Source: Candidatus Hodarchaeota archaeon (GTDB lineage Archaea > Asgardarchaeota > Heimdallarchaeia > Hodarchaeales > Hodarchaeaceae). Taken from it: a stretch of 63,473 nt of DNA. Every line of letters begins with the position of its first letter. The first letter of the stretch is position 1. Under the pieces are notes generated by a model. The model was not told the origin of the DNA. It saw only the letters and a program-made list of their open reading frames with translations, and did not search any database. The stretch is from the NCBI GenBank assembly GCA_016839815.1, contig JAEOTM010000171.1, positions 1 through 63,473 on the forward strand, written 5' to 3'. The position numbers were made by a program, and so were the translations under genes. This document shows, piece by piece, positions 43,443 through 53,376 of the stretch.

Positions 43443-44390
43443 ATGAGAAAATCTAATTGCTGTAGTAATCCTTCATATACGAAAGATCCTAAAACCAAGA
43501 AAATTCTTTGTCGTCAACATTTTATACAGCATTTTGAAAATCGGGTTAAAAAATCAGTTCTCAAATACAATATGCTTACTCAAGACGACCACATTGGACT
43601 TGGTTATTCTGGTGGTAAGGATAGTACGGCATTATTACATCTTTTATCGAAGGTTATTCTCAGTCAGCATTCTAACAACAAATTAACTGTGATCACTGTA
43701 GATGAGGGAATTGAGGGATATCGTGAGGGATTTTTGGAATTAACAGAGCGACTCAGTTCAAAATATGGGTTAAAACATGTTATTGTCTCGTTTTTTGATC
43801 TATATGGCGCAACTTTAGATGAAATTGTATATAAGAATTCCAAGAGCGGAAGTTCCTTATCTGCTTGTGCTTTATGTGGAATTTTACGAAGACGAGCGTT
43901 AAACTATGGGAGTCAGATTGCTAATGTGACAAAAATTGCTACTGCACATAATCTAGATGATGAGGCTCAATCGATTGTTATGAATCTCCTCCGTGGAGAT
44001 GCAGGAAAATTTAAAAGGATAACCAGATTCCCTAAAAAGAAGTTTCCTTCCTTAATTCCTCGAATTCGTCCCCTTGTTAAAGTTTCTGAACCAGAAATAG
44101 TGCTTTACGCCCATGCAAACAGTCTAGAATATCATTCAGTCCCGTGTCCTTACTCTTCCAGTGCTATGCGGAATGATATTAGGCGATTCCTTTCGGAGAT
44201 GGAGAAGAAACGACCAAGTACGTTGATAAATATCGTAAATGTACATGATTCATTATCCCAATATTTTACCTCTTCAGAAATCACTTCTACTACTTACTCA
44301 TGTGAGATCTGCAAAGAAGTGACTACTCAAAAGATTTGCACTGTTTGTAAATTACTGGACAGGTTAAACTTGAAAATAAGAATTATTTAG
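43443..44390 (+). CDS. ncsA: tRNA 2-thiolation ATPase (NcsA/TtuA/Ctu1)
   Basis: A 315-residue PP-loop enzyme. GLGYSGGKDSTALLHLL is the PP-loop, ACALCGILRRRALN and SVPCPYSSSAMRNDIR hold the catalytic Cys motifs, and both ends carry zinc knuckles (CC...C.QHF at the N-terminus; CEICKEV...CTVCK at the C-terminus). It activates U34 or U54 for sulfur transfer, with sulfur often carried by a ubiquitin-like protein; the MoaD-like protein at 7.5 kb could be the donor. Last gene of the superoperon, 10 nt after the DUF3194 gene. Confidence 0.92.
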   Translation: MRKSNCCSNPSYTKDPKTKKILCRQHFIQHFENRVKKSVLKYNMLTQDDHIGLGYSGGKDSTALLHLLSKVILSQHSNNKLTVITVDEGIEGYREGFLELTERLSSKYGLKHVIVSFFDLYGATLDEIVYKNSKSGSSLSACALCGILRRRALNYGSQIANVTKIATAHNLDDEAQSIVMNLLRGDAGKFKRITRFPKKKFPSLIPRIRPLVKVSEPEIVLYAHANSLEYHSVPCPYSSSAMRNDIRRFLSEMEKKRPSTLINIVNVHDSLSQYFTSSEITSTTYSCEICKEVTTQKICTVCKLLDRLNLKIRII

Positions 44391-44396
44391 TATTTC

Positions 44397-44669
44397 TCAA
44401 TCTTCTCCGACTGTAAGGAATTTATTCCCCTTCTTTATGCGTTTTATTACTCGTTGGTTTTTCTTTATAGTTTGAACATGAATTAATCCTTCAATTTCTA
44501 GTTTCATTAAGGCCTGATTTAATTCTCGATCAGAGAATTCTCCTACATCTGATTCGAGGAGACGGGTTAAATCATCTTCTAACAGAATACCTTCACGTCG
44601 TTCTACAATATTCATGATAGAAAATGTTAACGGAAAGGGCCGCCAGTACGGGTCTTTTGGTGATGCCAT
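44397..44669 (-). CDS. Small winged-helix-like protein
   Basis: A 90-residue protein with a likely winged-helix fold: helices TFSIMNIVERREGILLEDDL and SDRELNQALMKLEIEGLIHV, then a basic wing (KKNQRVIKRIKKGNKFL). It probably binds DNA or RNA. I do not know its family name. It lies 7 nt from the convergent ncsA stop and downstream of CDC48 on the same strand. ATG start. Confidence 0.68.
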   Translation of the reverse strand: MASPKDPYWRPFPLTFSIMNIVERREGILLEDDLTRLLESDVGEFSDRELNQALMKLEIEGLIHVQTIKKNQRVIKRIKKGNKFLTVGED

Positions 44670-44815
44670 TAAAAGTCACTATACTCTGTCTAATGCTTCC
44701 TTTGAAATAAGTTTCGTAAATTTGTAACGAGTGGTTAAATTAATAAACTGGAGGGTTAATTTTTGAGTAATAAGGAATTATTATTTAACTATTCTATTGA
44801 ATGTGTTAATTTCTT

Positions 44816-47020
44816 TTAGCCAAAGAGAGGAATTGTCTGATGAGAATCCACACCTATTCGACGTCGGAATTGGGATTCTTGATCTTTGTACCATTTCATC
44901 ATGTCAGGTGTACATGAAGAATGTACAGTAGAAAGTGCTTGCTCAAAATGTCTCCATAATACAGTGTGAGCGTTCAAATTTTCACGTAAGGCCAGCATTC
45001 CAGCTTCTCGACAAATAGCTTCAAGATCGGCTCCTACATAAAATTCTGTTTCTTTTGCCAGACGATCTAAGTTAACATCTTCCCCTAATGGCATATCTCT
45101 TGTATGAATCTCTAAAATTTTCTTTCGACTATCTTCTTCAGGAGGTGGGATGTACACGACCCTATCGAAGCGACCTGGTCTAAGTAAAGCGGGATCAATC
45201 ATGTCAGGACGATTTGTAGCAGCTAGAACTGCGACATCACGTAATGGCTCAATCCCTGCAAGTTCAGTTAATAATTGACTAATTACACGTTCATTGGCCC
45301 CAGAAGAATCAGATGATCCACGTCGTGTTGCTACAGCGTCAATTTCATCAAAGAATATTAAAGCTGGGGCTGCAGTGCGCGCTTTTCGAAAAACTTCTCT
45401 AATCGCTTTTTCACTTTCTCCAACCCATTTTGAAATTAATTCAGGCCCCTTTACGCTAATAAAGTTTACTTGACTCTCCGTTGCTATTGCTTTGGCTAGT
45501 AATGTTTTCCCTGTACCTGGTGCTCCAAATAATAAGATCGCTCGTGGGGGATTAATTCCAATGCGTTCGAAATTTTTCTTCTGCTTGAAAGGCCATTCTA
45601 CAGTTTCAATGAGTTCTTGTTTTACCTTATCCATGCCTCCAATGTTAGTCCATCTTACATTGGGGACCTCAATAAACACTTCTCGGATAGCAGAGGGATG
45701 TATTTCTTTTAATGCATCTCCAAAATGACGATTTTCAACTTCTAAGTTATCAAGGACTGCGGGAGGAATAGTGTCCTCACTTAAATTAATATCGGGAAGG
45801 ATTTCACGTAATTTTTTCATGGCAGCTTCTCTACCTAGAGCAGCAAGATCTGCACCAACAAATCCATGTGTAATTACTGCTAACTTCTTGATATCAACTT
45901 TTTCGATTCCAGGCATACGTCTGGTATGAATTTGAAGGATTTCTAACCTTTCATTTTGATCAGGAACCCCAATTTCTATTTCTCTATCAAACCTGCCAGG
46001 CCTTCGGAGAGCAGGATCTACCGCATTGGGACGATTAGTAGCTCCAATGACAATTGTCTCTCCTCGACTTTCTAAACCATCCATAAGAGCTAGAATTTGA
46101 GCAACAACGCGTCTTTCCACTTCTCCCGTTACATCCTCTCTTTTAGGAGCAATAGCATCAATTTCGTCAATGAAGATAATACTTGGTGCATTGTCTTCAG
46201 CTTCCTTGAAAATGTCTCTTAGCCGAGCTTCACTCTCACCATAGAACTTAGACATGATTTCTGGTCCCTGTATTGGAATAAAATGTGCTTCAGATTCATT
46301 AGCAACTGCTTTCGCAATTAGAGTTTTTCCTGTTCCAGGAGGACCGTGTAGTAATACACCTTTCGGAGGATCAATTCCCAATTTCTTAAATAACTCTGGA
46401 TGTTTGAGAGGGAGTTCGACCATTTCACGAATTTTTTGAATTGCATCTGAAAGTCCTCCAATATCTTCATAACTTACCCCTGGCATACTGGTTTCTGCTT
46501 CAGAAATAGGTTTTTCTGAAACATTGAGTTTAGTGGTATCTGTGATAAGTACTATATCTGCTGGTGTAGTGGAATTAACTACAAACGGAATGGATCGACC
46601 TAATATTGGAATGAGGACTGTATCATTTTTTGAGACTGGGTACCCCAAGAGTTTTCTTTTTACAAACGCTTCGAATCCATAATCTAATGAAATCTGGCGA
46701 GTGGGTGCAATATTAACTGTTTTAGCGACTTTTATTTGGGCTTTCCGAATACGTACGTTTTCTTCTAAGGATACTTTTGCATTTCGTCTAATAATACCGT
46801 CCATACGGACTATTCCTGCTCCTTGATCTTCAATGTATGCGGGCCAAGCGATAGCACCTGTTTTTTGGCGGCCACGAATTTCAACAACGTCTCCAGTCGT
46901 GATTCCAATTTCCCTCATGTTGATATCATCCATTCGGATCTTTCCACGGCCTACATCCCGTTGTCTGGCTTCCGCTACCTTTAGTACTACTTCATTTGCC
47001 AAATTATTCCGCCAACTCAT
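44816..47020 (-). CDS. cdc48: AAA ATPase CDC48/VAT
   Basis: About 734 residues: N-terminal substrate-binding domain ([19 protein letters not shown], then the beta-clam with [11 protein letters not shown]), D1 with [17 protein letters not shown] and [15 protein letters not shown], and D2 with [17 protein letters not shown] and [15 protein letters not shown]. It unfolds proteins for the proteasome. TTG at 47056 is an alternative start adding 12 residues; ATG at 47020 is preferred because it begins at the family's usual N-terminus and a TATA-like element lies about 50 nt upstream. The C-terminus lacks an HbYX motif. Confidence 0.96.
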   Translation of the reverse strand: MSWRNNLANEVVLKVAEARQRDVGRGKIRMDDINMREIGITTGDVVEIRGRQKTGAIAWPAYIEDQGAGIVRMDGIIRRNAKVSLEENVRIRKAQIKVAKTVNIAPTRQISLDYGFEAFVKRKLLGYPVSKNDTVLIPILGRSIPFVVNSTTPADIVLITDTTKLNVSEKPISEAETSMPGVSYEDIGGLSDAIQKIREMVELPLKHPELFKKLGIDPPKGVLLHGPPGTGKTLIAKAVANESEAHFIPIQGPEIMSKFYGESEARLRDIFKEAEDNAPSIIFIDEIDAIAPKREDVTGEVERRVVAQILALMDGLESRGETIVIGATNRPNAVDPALRRPGRFDREIEIGVPDQNERLEILQIHTRRMPGIEKVDIKKLAVITHGFVGADLAALGREAAMKKLREILPDINLSEDTIPPAVLDNLEVENRHFGDALKEIHPSAIREVFIEVPNVRWTNIGGMDKVKQELIETVEWPFKQKKNFERIGINPPRAILLFGAPGTGKTLLAKAIATESQVNFISVKGPELISKWVGESEKAIREVFRKARTAAPALIFFDEIDAVATRRGSSDSSGANERVISQLLTELAGIEPLRDVAVLAATNRPDMIDPALLRPGRFDRVVYIPPPEEDSRKKILEIHTRDMPLGEDVNLDRLAKETEFYVGADLEAICREAGMLALRENLNAHTVLWRHFEQALSTVHSSCTPDMMKWYKDQESQFRRRIGVDSHQTIPLFG

Positions 47021-47180
47021 GGATTTGATATGAAATTGTATGTTAATCTTACTCAAAATAATGATATTTAATATTAGTTTTCTTTTAGAGATTTGAATTT
47101 ATCGTACATAGAATTAACTTTTCCCCAATATCTTTCCCCTAACAACCCCATACAACTGAGAATCAAAAAAAATTGACGCT

Positions 47181-47468
47181 CTAGTAATCAATAATTGTTT
47201 GTAGTTCTATTTCACAATTATCTATTTCTTCTACATCTAGAAGTCTTTGTTCAAACGTCTGAAGAACTTCATTTCCTTCATCAGAATCGACTGTCTTTAC
47301 AAAGAGCTTCATTGCAACCAATCCAAAAAATAAAGGTTCTTCTTCATATTTCAATATTTCTATCTCCAATCCTTCAGTTAGTTCATTTTTCGCTTTAGAT
47401 AACAATTCTTCACGATTCGCCTCTGGAGAAGTGGGGATTACTTTTAATATGGATAACACATTTGACAT
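47181..47468 (-). CDS. ef1b: Elongation factor aEF1-beta
   Basis: A 95-residue guanine-nucleotide exchange factor for aEF1A. LSILKVIPTSPEANREELL, KYEEEPLFFGLVAMKLFVKT and the DNCEIELQTIIDY tail match archaeal EF1-beta. Acidic overall. ATG start. It is followed by the Zn-ribbon gene upstream on the same strand, the conserved archaeal pairing. Confidence 0.94.
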   Translation of the reverse strand: MSNVLSILKVIPTSPEANREELLSKAKNELTEGLEIEILKYEEEPLFFGLVAMKLFVKTVDSDEGNEVLQTFEQRLLDVEEIDNCEIELQTIIDY

Positions 47469-47533
47469 GGTAGATCATCTTACAAGGTAAATCATTAAAT
47501 TACAGGATATTGTCGTTTATAATTATAATAAAA

Positions 47534-47716
47534 CTAAGGTCCCGAAAAACCACAATTGGGACAAATATAGCGATTTCCAAGCTTTCGACATCGTTCACAT
47601 CGGATGATAGGTATCATTCCGCATGATGGGCAGGGAAAACGAGCTGTTCCATGTTCACTTGGCATAACTGCAACTTGACAAGGATTACAACGTTGCATTT
47701 TAATGTTTTCACTCAT
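47534..47716 (-). CDS. Zn-ribbon protein linked to aEF1-beta
   Basis: A 60-residue protein with four CxxC knuckles (CNPC, CPSC, CERC, CPNC). This short double zinc ribbon commonly sits directly upstream of aEF1-beta in archaea and is annotated as a probable RNA-binding protein of translation. ATG start, 65 nt from ef1b. Confidence 0.88.
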   Translation of the reverse strand: MSENIKMQRCNPCQVAVMPSEHGTARFPCPSCGMIPIIRCERCRKLGNRYICPNCGFSGP

Positions 47717-48027
47717 TCCAGTAACCTCTTTGCCTATTTGCCTCGGATAAGAATGCGATAATAAAAGCTTCTCTTAGGTCTTGAGTCACACACTAAATTC
47801 AAAGAGATAAATCATAAAGAAAAATCTTCTTTCTTTCTCTTTTCCTTATAAATTTCTGTAATTACTCAAAGGAGTAAATGATCTTCTTTCTCACGAATAG
47901 AAAGACTATTGGAAGTACTTGTCACATTTCAGGTGCACTAAATCTAACACTCAATCTCTGGATCAATTTTGGGTTTTTATAAGTAAAACCTTAACTGTCA
48001 TGATAGTTATTTTGAGAGGTGAAAGAA
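47717..48027. other. Divergent promoter region
   Basis: AT-rich spacer between the Zn-ribbon gene and the roadblock gene. A TATA-like TTTTTATAAG occurs near 47975 for the plus strand. No ORF or tRNA is seen. Confidence 0.4.
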
Positions 48028-48447
48028 TTGGCTACTTTTGATAATATGACATTAGGAGATAATAATGGATATCCTGTTATGGAACAGGTTCAAAAAATTA
48101 TTGATGGACTGGGAACGGTAAAAGGAGTAAAAAAAGTTCTATTGGTAACAGAGGAAGGTTTTCCTATTCTGTCAGCAAGGACCTTACCAATGTCAGATGA
48201 AGTAGAGACAGTCGTATCTGCAATGGTCGCAGGAATTGTCAGTACATTTTCCAGTGCATGTATTCAATTAAATTTAGGAGATCAGGTTGATTTTATTCAT
48301 GTTCAAACTCCGATAGGTCTTGGTATTATTTCAAAAGTGCAGAGTACTATTCTTGTGCTTATCACAGACTCAAATGTGAAGCTAGGTTTAATGCACTACT
48401 TGGTTAGTTCCACTAAAATGAAACTTTTAAAAACTCGAGAATTTTGA
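48028..48447 (+). CDS. Roadblock/LC7-domain protein
   Basis: A single-domain protein of about 139 residues. The fold pattern is that of roadblock/LC7 (MglB-like) proteins: helix VMEQVQKIIDGLGTVKGVKK, strand VLLVTEEGFPILSART, helix SAMVAGIVSTFSSACIQL, then IHVQTPIGLGIISKVQST with VLVLITDSN-like last strand. Such proteins regulate small GTPases and are numerous in Asgard archaea. No GTPase gene is in the window. TTG at 48028 is favoured over GTG at 48019 because GAGGTGA lies 5 nt upstream of it. Confidence 0.85.
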   Translation: MATFDNMTLGDNNGYPVMEQVQKIIDGLGTVKGVKKVLLVTEEGFPILSARTLPMSDEVETVVSAMVAGIVSTFSSACIQLNLGDQVDFIHVQTPIGLGIISKVQSTILVLITDSNVKLGLMHYLVSSTKMKLLKTREF

Positions 48448-48604
48448 ATTGCTTAGAGAGGAAAAAGACGTTCTAATTTGAATATTTAAAAAATTTTTTT
48501 TTCAATCAGTAAAAGTCATCCTTTTATTAACGAATATTCTAGAGACTCCAAATAACATACTTATACTTTTAATGTTATAATTTGTCTTATTTGGTGAGTT
48601 TACA

Positions 48605-49063
48605 TTGTCTTTAGATGAATCCCAATTACAGTTATTTCCAGTCCCTTGTACAACAGGTATGGAACCGATGTGTATACTAGATCCTGATCATCCGTGTTGT
48701 GAAAAAATTAAGCGAGAAACTGTTGAATTTAAGAATGGAATACTAATAAAGCAAGGGAATTCTGCAATTGTATCACTTAAATTATCGTTTAATGATCCTG
48801 TTGAGGAGTTTATATTTGATCGAATACGTAATGAATTATGGCGAAATCCCGGGAGCCATGTCAAAGTAATTCGAAGTCCAGAAGAAGGTTTTCAGATCTC
48901 ATTTTTCTTGACATTAGATATGGTTAAATCAGAAGAACAACGAAGAAAATTAGTTGCTTATTGGGATGATTTTGCTATCAATATACGTCAAGTTCTGACT
49001 GATGGAAAAATGGCAGTAAATAAGTTTGTACGAAGTAGAACCACAAGTTTGAGGCTGGATTAA
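48605..49063 (+). CDS. Hypothetical protein, Cys-rich N-terminus
   Basis: A 152-residue soluble protein I do not recognise. The first 40 residues contain four Cys (VPCTTGMEPMCILDPDHPCC), possibly a metal site. The rest is alpha/beta (AIVSLKLSFNDPVEEFIFDR, FQISFFLTLDMVKSEEQRRK). TTG start with GGTGAG six bases upstream. It follows the roadblock gene by 157 nt on the same strand, which may suggest shared regulation. Confidence 0.6.
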   Translation: MSLDESQLQLFPVPCTTGMEPMCILDPDHPCCEKIKRETVEFKNGILIKQGNSAIVSLKLSFNDPVEEFIFDRIRNELWRNPGSHVKVIRSPEEGFQISFFLTLDMVKSEEQRRKLVAYWDDFAINIRQVLTDGKMAVNKFVRSRTTSLRLD

Positions 49064-49139
49064 TCCCGATTTAAACCTCATTAAAAATGTAAATTACTTT
49101 TGTGTTGGAAAAAAAAGAAGGGAAGGATTTCCTCTAAGA

Positions 49140-49613
49140 TTAAACTGCAATATCGTATGCAGTACTGTATAGGGGATCCTCAGCTACACCGTCAATAGAA
49201 TAATCTACTTTAATTCGGAGTTCGTCGTAGGTTCCTGGATCAAAAGTAAATGTTATATCAATTTCTGATTGACTTAAACCTATACTGAATGGGTAATTTG
49301 TTGTCGTATTATCTTCATTAGCAAACGTAGTCCAAGTTCCTGTTCCAGTTCTTCCTTGCAGAACTATGTTTGTTACTTGTAGACCATCTGATTGTTCATT
49401 TGTTAATGTAAATACCAATTTGTCGTTTAAACCATCAGTATCTATATCAGACAAGGTAGTTTTCCCAAAATACAATTCTCCAGATGATGATATCATTGGT
49501 AATACTACTACAAACAATACAGCACCTGCGGCAACAGCCAACCCAATGAGTAGTATCGCTGCTAGAATTGGGCTCACAGCTCTTCTGCGTCGATATAATT
49601 TCATTATTTTCAT
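49140..49613 (-). CDS. Archaeal type IV pilin-like protein
   Basis: A 157-residue protein. RRRRAVSPILAAILLIGLAV is a class III signal peptide: basic residues, then AVSP followed by the hydrophobic H-domain, which stays in the mature pilin. The C-terminal part is beta-rich (LVFTLTNEQSDGLQVTNIVL, ITFTFDPGTYDELRIKVDY). It resembles DUF1628-type archaeal pilins, and is an adhesion or surface pilin subunit rather than a confirmed archaellin. No pilin peptidase or assembly ATPase is adjacent. ATG start; a second ATG two codons on is possible. Confidence 0.85.
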   Translation of the reverse strand: MKIMKLYRRRRAVSPILAAILLIGLAVAAGAVLFVVVLPMISSSGELYFGKTTLSDIDTDGLNDKLVFTLTNEQSDGLQVTNIVLQGRTGTGTWTTFANEDNTTTNYPFSIGLSQSEIDITFTFDPGTYDELRIKVDYSIDGVAEDPLYSTAYDIAV

Positions 49614-49855
49614 TTTTAATTAAACTCCGTGAGTTTTTCTTATTTTCATCCCAATAAATTGGAATTAGCATAAAAAGTATATAATGGATATTATTTAAGC
49701 ATTTCATTTCATATGTTTCGAGCTTAATAAACCGAGTTGAATAAAATATCAGAAAAAAAATGAATTCATAAATTCCCACTAGAAGATGCGGAATATTGAT
49801 TCGGATAACTTCTTATCATACTCAACCCAAAATGGTCTAAAGGTGCATTTCAAGA

Positions 49856-51340
49856 ATGGTGAGACGATTTTCTATCAAAAGTCAGTTACTCTTGCTTACC
49901 ATTGTAATCTTCGGAGGGGTATTCACATTTACAAATACGATCACACAAGCTTACACACACTTAGCAACTGATATAAATTCTCCTAAAATAGCTATTTTTT
50001 ATGGATCAGACAATGATAAGAGAATTAGCGAACAAATGGTTTTAGATACCGAATTTGAAGTAGAATTCCATAATATAACATCAATACTACTCGATGATTC
50101 TTTTAAGTTCGATAATAACAGTATAAAGGCAATCTGGTGGATCAATGAACTTCATCTACCAATCGATTTTTCATTTGTGGGAGATTTAGCAACATGGATT
50201 CAAAGTGGGAACGGGTTATTCATTCTCAATAAGTATCTAGATAGAACACCTATTGTAGAATTGCAGAATTTGGGGATCACAAACTACTGGCCTGAAATTT
50301 ATCCACTAGCAGAAGAAAGTAAATTGCATACGATTGATCTAATAAATGAATCATTACCTTCTTTACAACTCGATCAGTTATCATATGAGTTTAATGGTTC
50401 TTCCTCATGGGTAGATTTACATGAAAGAACCGTTGTTTTGGCTGAGATTACTCACCCTGAAAATAATTCGTATCTGTCAAAATTTCAATCAGGCCTCTGG
50501 CTAGTCCAAAATAAGGTAATAGTTGGGAGTTTTTCAGTCAGTACATCCCAAGATAACACTGGTATTGCTTATAAATTAATGAATTTAAACTCACCAAGCG
50601 CAAACGGCTTAATAGATGTATTAGGCAAAGTAGCACTACTAACTACTGAAAGCATATCTGATTCGTCTGGGTTGTTTCAATTTACAGGATTTGAACAGCT
50701 AGCTACTATAGCAATCGCATCTATCGCTGTGGTAATAACATTAATAGGTTTAATTAAACTTGGTGTTTTAGCAAAAATTCGTGATATGCTTATTGGAGCT
50801 ACTGTAGGGATAATTTTCCTTTTTGCACATATTGCTTACTCTCCTCAAAGAAGACGAATTAGTGAAGATGATTTATTAGACAATGAGATGCGAATGCAAA
50901 TTGTAGGGTACTTAGAAGAAAAGGGGGAACGAGGTGCACACCTTCGGGAGATTCAACGAATCCTAGGATGTGGGATCTCTTCTCTTCTTTGGCATTTACA
51001 AGCATTAGATGATTTCAATATTGTAACCCATCATAAGATCGGGAAGTATCATATCTTCTACTTAACAGGTACCGAATCTCTCCAAGTATCAGAAATTGCC
51101 TTAGCCTTGAAGAGCGAAGTTGCAAAAGAACTTTGTAAAGTCCTCTTGCAGAATAGATCCCCTCTTTCTCTCTCAAAAATCTCCTCTGAAATAAAAGTTC
51201 ACCATTCGAGTGTCCAACACCATATCAAACGGCTTTCAGATTTAGGAATTATCATGATATTAAAAGAGAAAAAAAGATCTTCCTATATTATTAATCCCAC
51301 TAGAGTAGAATCATTGGATCAAGTTTTGGAGGTAAGTTGA
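49856..51340 (+). CDS. Membrane-anchored tandem winged-helix regulator
   Basis: A 494-residue protein. A signal-peptide-like SQLLLLTIVIFGGVFTFTN opens it, followed by a presumed extracytoplasmic region of about 250 residues with a DUF4350/GATase-like pattern (KIAIFYGSDNDKRI, IWWINELHLP, ATWIQSGNGLFIL). Two membrane helices come next (ATIAIASIAVVITLIGLI, MLIGATVGIIFLFAHIAY), then two cytoplasmic winged-helix domains: MRMQIVGYLEEKGERGAHLR...SLLWHLQALDDFNIV and LSLSKISSEIKVHHSSVQHH...LSDLGII. This is a one-component sensor that would bind DNA from the membrane. Its stop directly abuts the next gene's GTG start. Confidence 0.75.
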   Translation: MVRRFSIKSQLLLLTIVIFGGVFTFTNTITQAYTHLATDINSPKIAIFYGSDNDKRISEQMVLDTEFEVEFHNITSILLDDSFKFDNNSIKAIWWINELHLPIDFSFVGDLATWIQSGNGLFILNKYLDRTPIVELQNLGITNYWPEIYPLAEESKLHTIDLINESLPSLQLDQLSYEFNGSSSWVDLHERTVVLAEITHPENNSYLSKFQSGLWLVQNKVIVGSFSVSTSQDNTGIAYKLMNLNSPSANGLIDVLGKVALLTTESISDSSGLFQFTGFEQLATIAIASIAVVITLIGLIKLGVLAKIRDMLIGATVGIIFLFAHIAYSPQRRRISEDDLLDNEMRMQIVGYLEEKGERGAHLREIQRILGCGISSLLWHLQALDDFNIVTHHKIGKYHIFYLTGTESLQVSEIALALKSEVAKELCKVLLQNRSPLSLSKISSEIKVHHSSVQHHIKRLSDLGIIMILKEKKRSSYIINPTRVESLDQVLEVS

Positions 51341-53017
51341 GTGAAGAATAAGAGCTCTATTCCAAGAATTGTCTCTATTGTATCCTATATTGCTATTTTC
51401 ATTATTTCATCAAGTATGATAATCAGGGGGACAGCTCTAAATGGTCACTTTGCCCAATTGGATCCTTTCTACGAAGAAACACTTTTTGCTCTAAAATTCG
51501 ATTATAATGACAATATTCCACCTGAACAATCCCTGCAATTACATAGTAATCTCATAACAGGTCTTGATTATCCCGTTCAGACTGATCCAGATCCTGAACT
51601 AGATAATAATGTTACGCTTATTAATCATGATTTACATAATATTAGGTCTACATTCTTAGCTTTGGAAAATATCCAAAGATCAGAGTATATTCCTTTGTAT
51701 GGGACTGTAGAATGGCAAGCATCTCTTCCTTACTTTAAATATATAACTATATATAATTTACCTTCAGGAGAAAATGTTATTCAAACTCAGGACTTGATGG
51801 GATTGACTTTAAAGTTGGACAGAGAACCATTTGAAAATGATGAATACCTTGTAGGGTATGCAAATATTCCTCTAGATTTTTTGGAATTTATTTTTGAGTC
51901 AATCAATACAGTCCAAATAAAGCAAAATTCCATTGATGGGCTTTCAAGTTCGATTGATATTCCTAAATTCTCTAGTATTATTCCAATGGATGTTGAGATA
52001 AAAGAAAATAAAAACGAGTTAATGATTACTATCGAATATTCTAATATCACATATTTATTTCAAACAGATCCCATTGATTCAGAGCAAATTGTCACTTTCA
52101 ACCTTTCAGATAAATTTGTTCTTGTAGAATTTGAATCAATGAGATTTTCAACTAGAATATTAAAATACTCAACCTCTACTAATGTAGGAGCGGAAATACA
52201 GGTAGAAATGAAGGTTGGGGGTATTCGCAACTTACTAATTAATGAAGAATTGCCTTCGAGTACTATTTGGTCTGATTCTACTGAAACCTACATCGAAAAG
52301 CACTACAAGGAGCTTTTCTCTTTAGAAGAAACAATCTCATGGTACAAGGGAGATGATATAGAAAAAAGGTTGTTATTATTCAGTGATACTTCTCTTTCGT
52401 TCCTAGTTTCTCATAATCTAGGTGTATTAGAAGGTGTGGAGTCTACAGAGAACTCATATGTTAAAATTGATGGATATAACACATCTAGGGAGGATCTAAT
52501 ACAATCGGACATTATGATTAGTGATAATGTCACAATTACTCAGAATGAGGATGTTTTATTTATAAATCATATTAAAGGCAAAGATTATGCGCTTCATCAA
52601 GATCCTAAATCAACTAGTTGGGAATTAACCCCAGCAAAAATACGTTCTTTGGCAATAAATCAACATCCAAGCTTAAGTGGTAATATTCTATTCTTAGAAG
52701 AATCGTCCATTCTAAACTCATTAATGGTTGATGGTTTAAAGCGATTCATTGCTAATGCCACATTAAGCTCACTTAGTGAGGAACAACTACTTAAAATTGC
52801 GACTTTGTATCTTCCTTCAGCCGAATATATTCAAGAGTTTCAAATAGACTCATGGCTTGGCTATCCTACTAAAATAAAATCGACAACAACGACAATTCTT
52901 GATTCTAATAATTTAGATATCGGAGTCTCTAAAATATCAAATATCCCGTTCCTTTCAAGCATTCTTTCTCTGTCATTAATGGTTTTATATCAGGTAAGAA
53001 TTCGTCGGAAAAAATAA
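51341..53017 (+). CDS. Exported, membrane-anchored hypothetical protein
   Basis: A 558-residue protein with an N-terminal hydrophobic segment (IVSIVSYIAIFIISSSMIIR), a large ectodomain with many N-x-S/T sites, and a C-terminal helix plus basic tail (LSLSLMVLYQVRIRRKK). I do not recognise the domain. It starts with GTG on the base after the stop of the tandem winged-helix regulator, so the two are co-translated and probably work together, for example as sensor and ligand-binding partner. A 17-A run follows the gene. Confidence 0.65.
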   Translation: MKNKSSIPRIVSIVSYIAIFIISSSMIIRGTALNGHFAQLDPFYEETLFALKFDYNDNIPPEQSLQLHSNLITGLDYPVQTDPDPELDNNVTLINHDLHNIRSTFLALENIQRSEYIPLYGTVEWQASLPYFKYITIYNLPSGENVIQTQDLMGLTLKLDREPFENDEYLVGYANIPLDFLEFIFESINTVQIKQNSIDGLSSSIDIPKFSSIIPMDVEIKENKNELMITIEYSNITYLFQTDPIDSEQIVTFNLSDKFVLVEFESMRFSTRILKYSTSTNVGAEIQVEMKVGGIRNLLINEELPSSTIWSDSTETYIEKHYKELFSLEETISWYKGDDIEKRLLLFSDTSLSFLVSHNLGVLEGVESTENSYVKIDGYNTSREDLIQSDIMISDNVTITQNEDVLFINHIKGKDYALHQDPKSTSWELTPAKIRSLAINQHPSLSGNILFLEESSILNSLMVDGLKRFIANATLSSLSEEQLLKIATLYLPSAEYIQEFQIDSWLGYPTKIKSTTTTILDSNNLDIGVSKISNIPFLSSILSLSLMVLYQVRIRRKK

Positions 53018-53376
53018 GCCGTTAAAAAAAATGAATTTTTAAAAAAAAAAAAAAAAATTCAATTATTGGAAGGAATCTTAATTCCCTCACGAATCGTTAC
53101 TTGTATGGGTTAAGATTTAATGTAATAAGGCAATTTATAGTCTCTAGTAATTATGAGTTGACAAATAATAAAGAAAACTCTCCGTAAAAACGAAATCTTG
53201 TGAGACCAAACTGGTTTTAAACCCTCGGATAGTTTCTCTATATGATTTTGCGGATTTTCATAACATATCATGTTATAAGTCACTGGCATTGAGAAATACA
53301 TAGACTTTGGACTCGATTAAATGAACTCAGATAAAAGAGAGAATTTATCGAGAATTCCAAGAAAGGTGTTTTAATA
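53018..53376. other. Intergenic region with a poly-A run
   Basis: A run of 17 A (53041-53057) follows the gene. A 63-codon minus-strand frame (53110-53301) lacks support as a gene. No RNA signatures were found. Confidence 0.45.

Noticed and set aside
48028..49063. MglA/MglB-type GTPase module
   Set aside because: Only the roadblock half is present; the adjacent 152-residue protein has no GTPase motifs.
53110..53301. 63-codon minus-strand frame in the spacer
   Set aside because: No ribosome-binding site, no family resemblance, and no link to neighbours.
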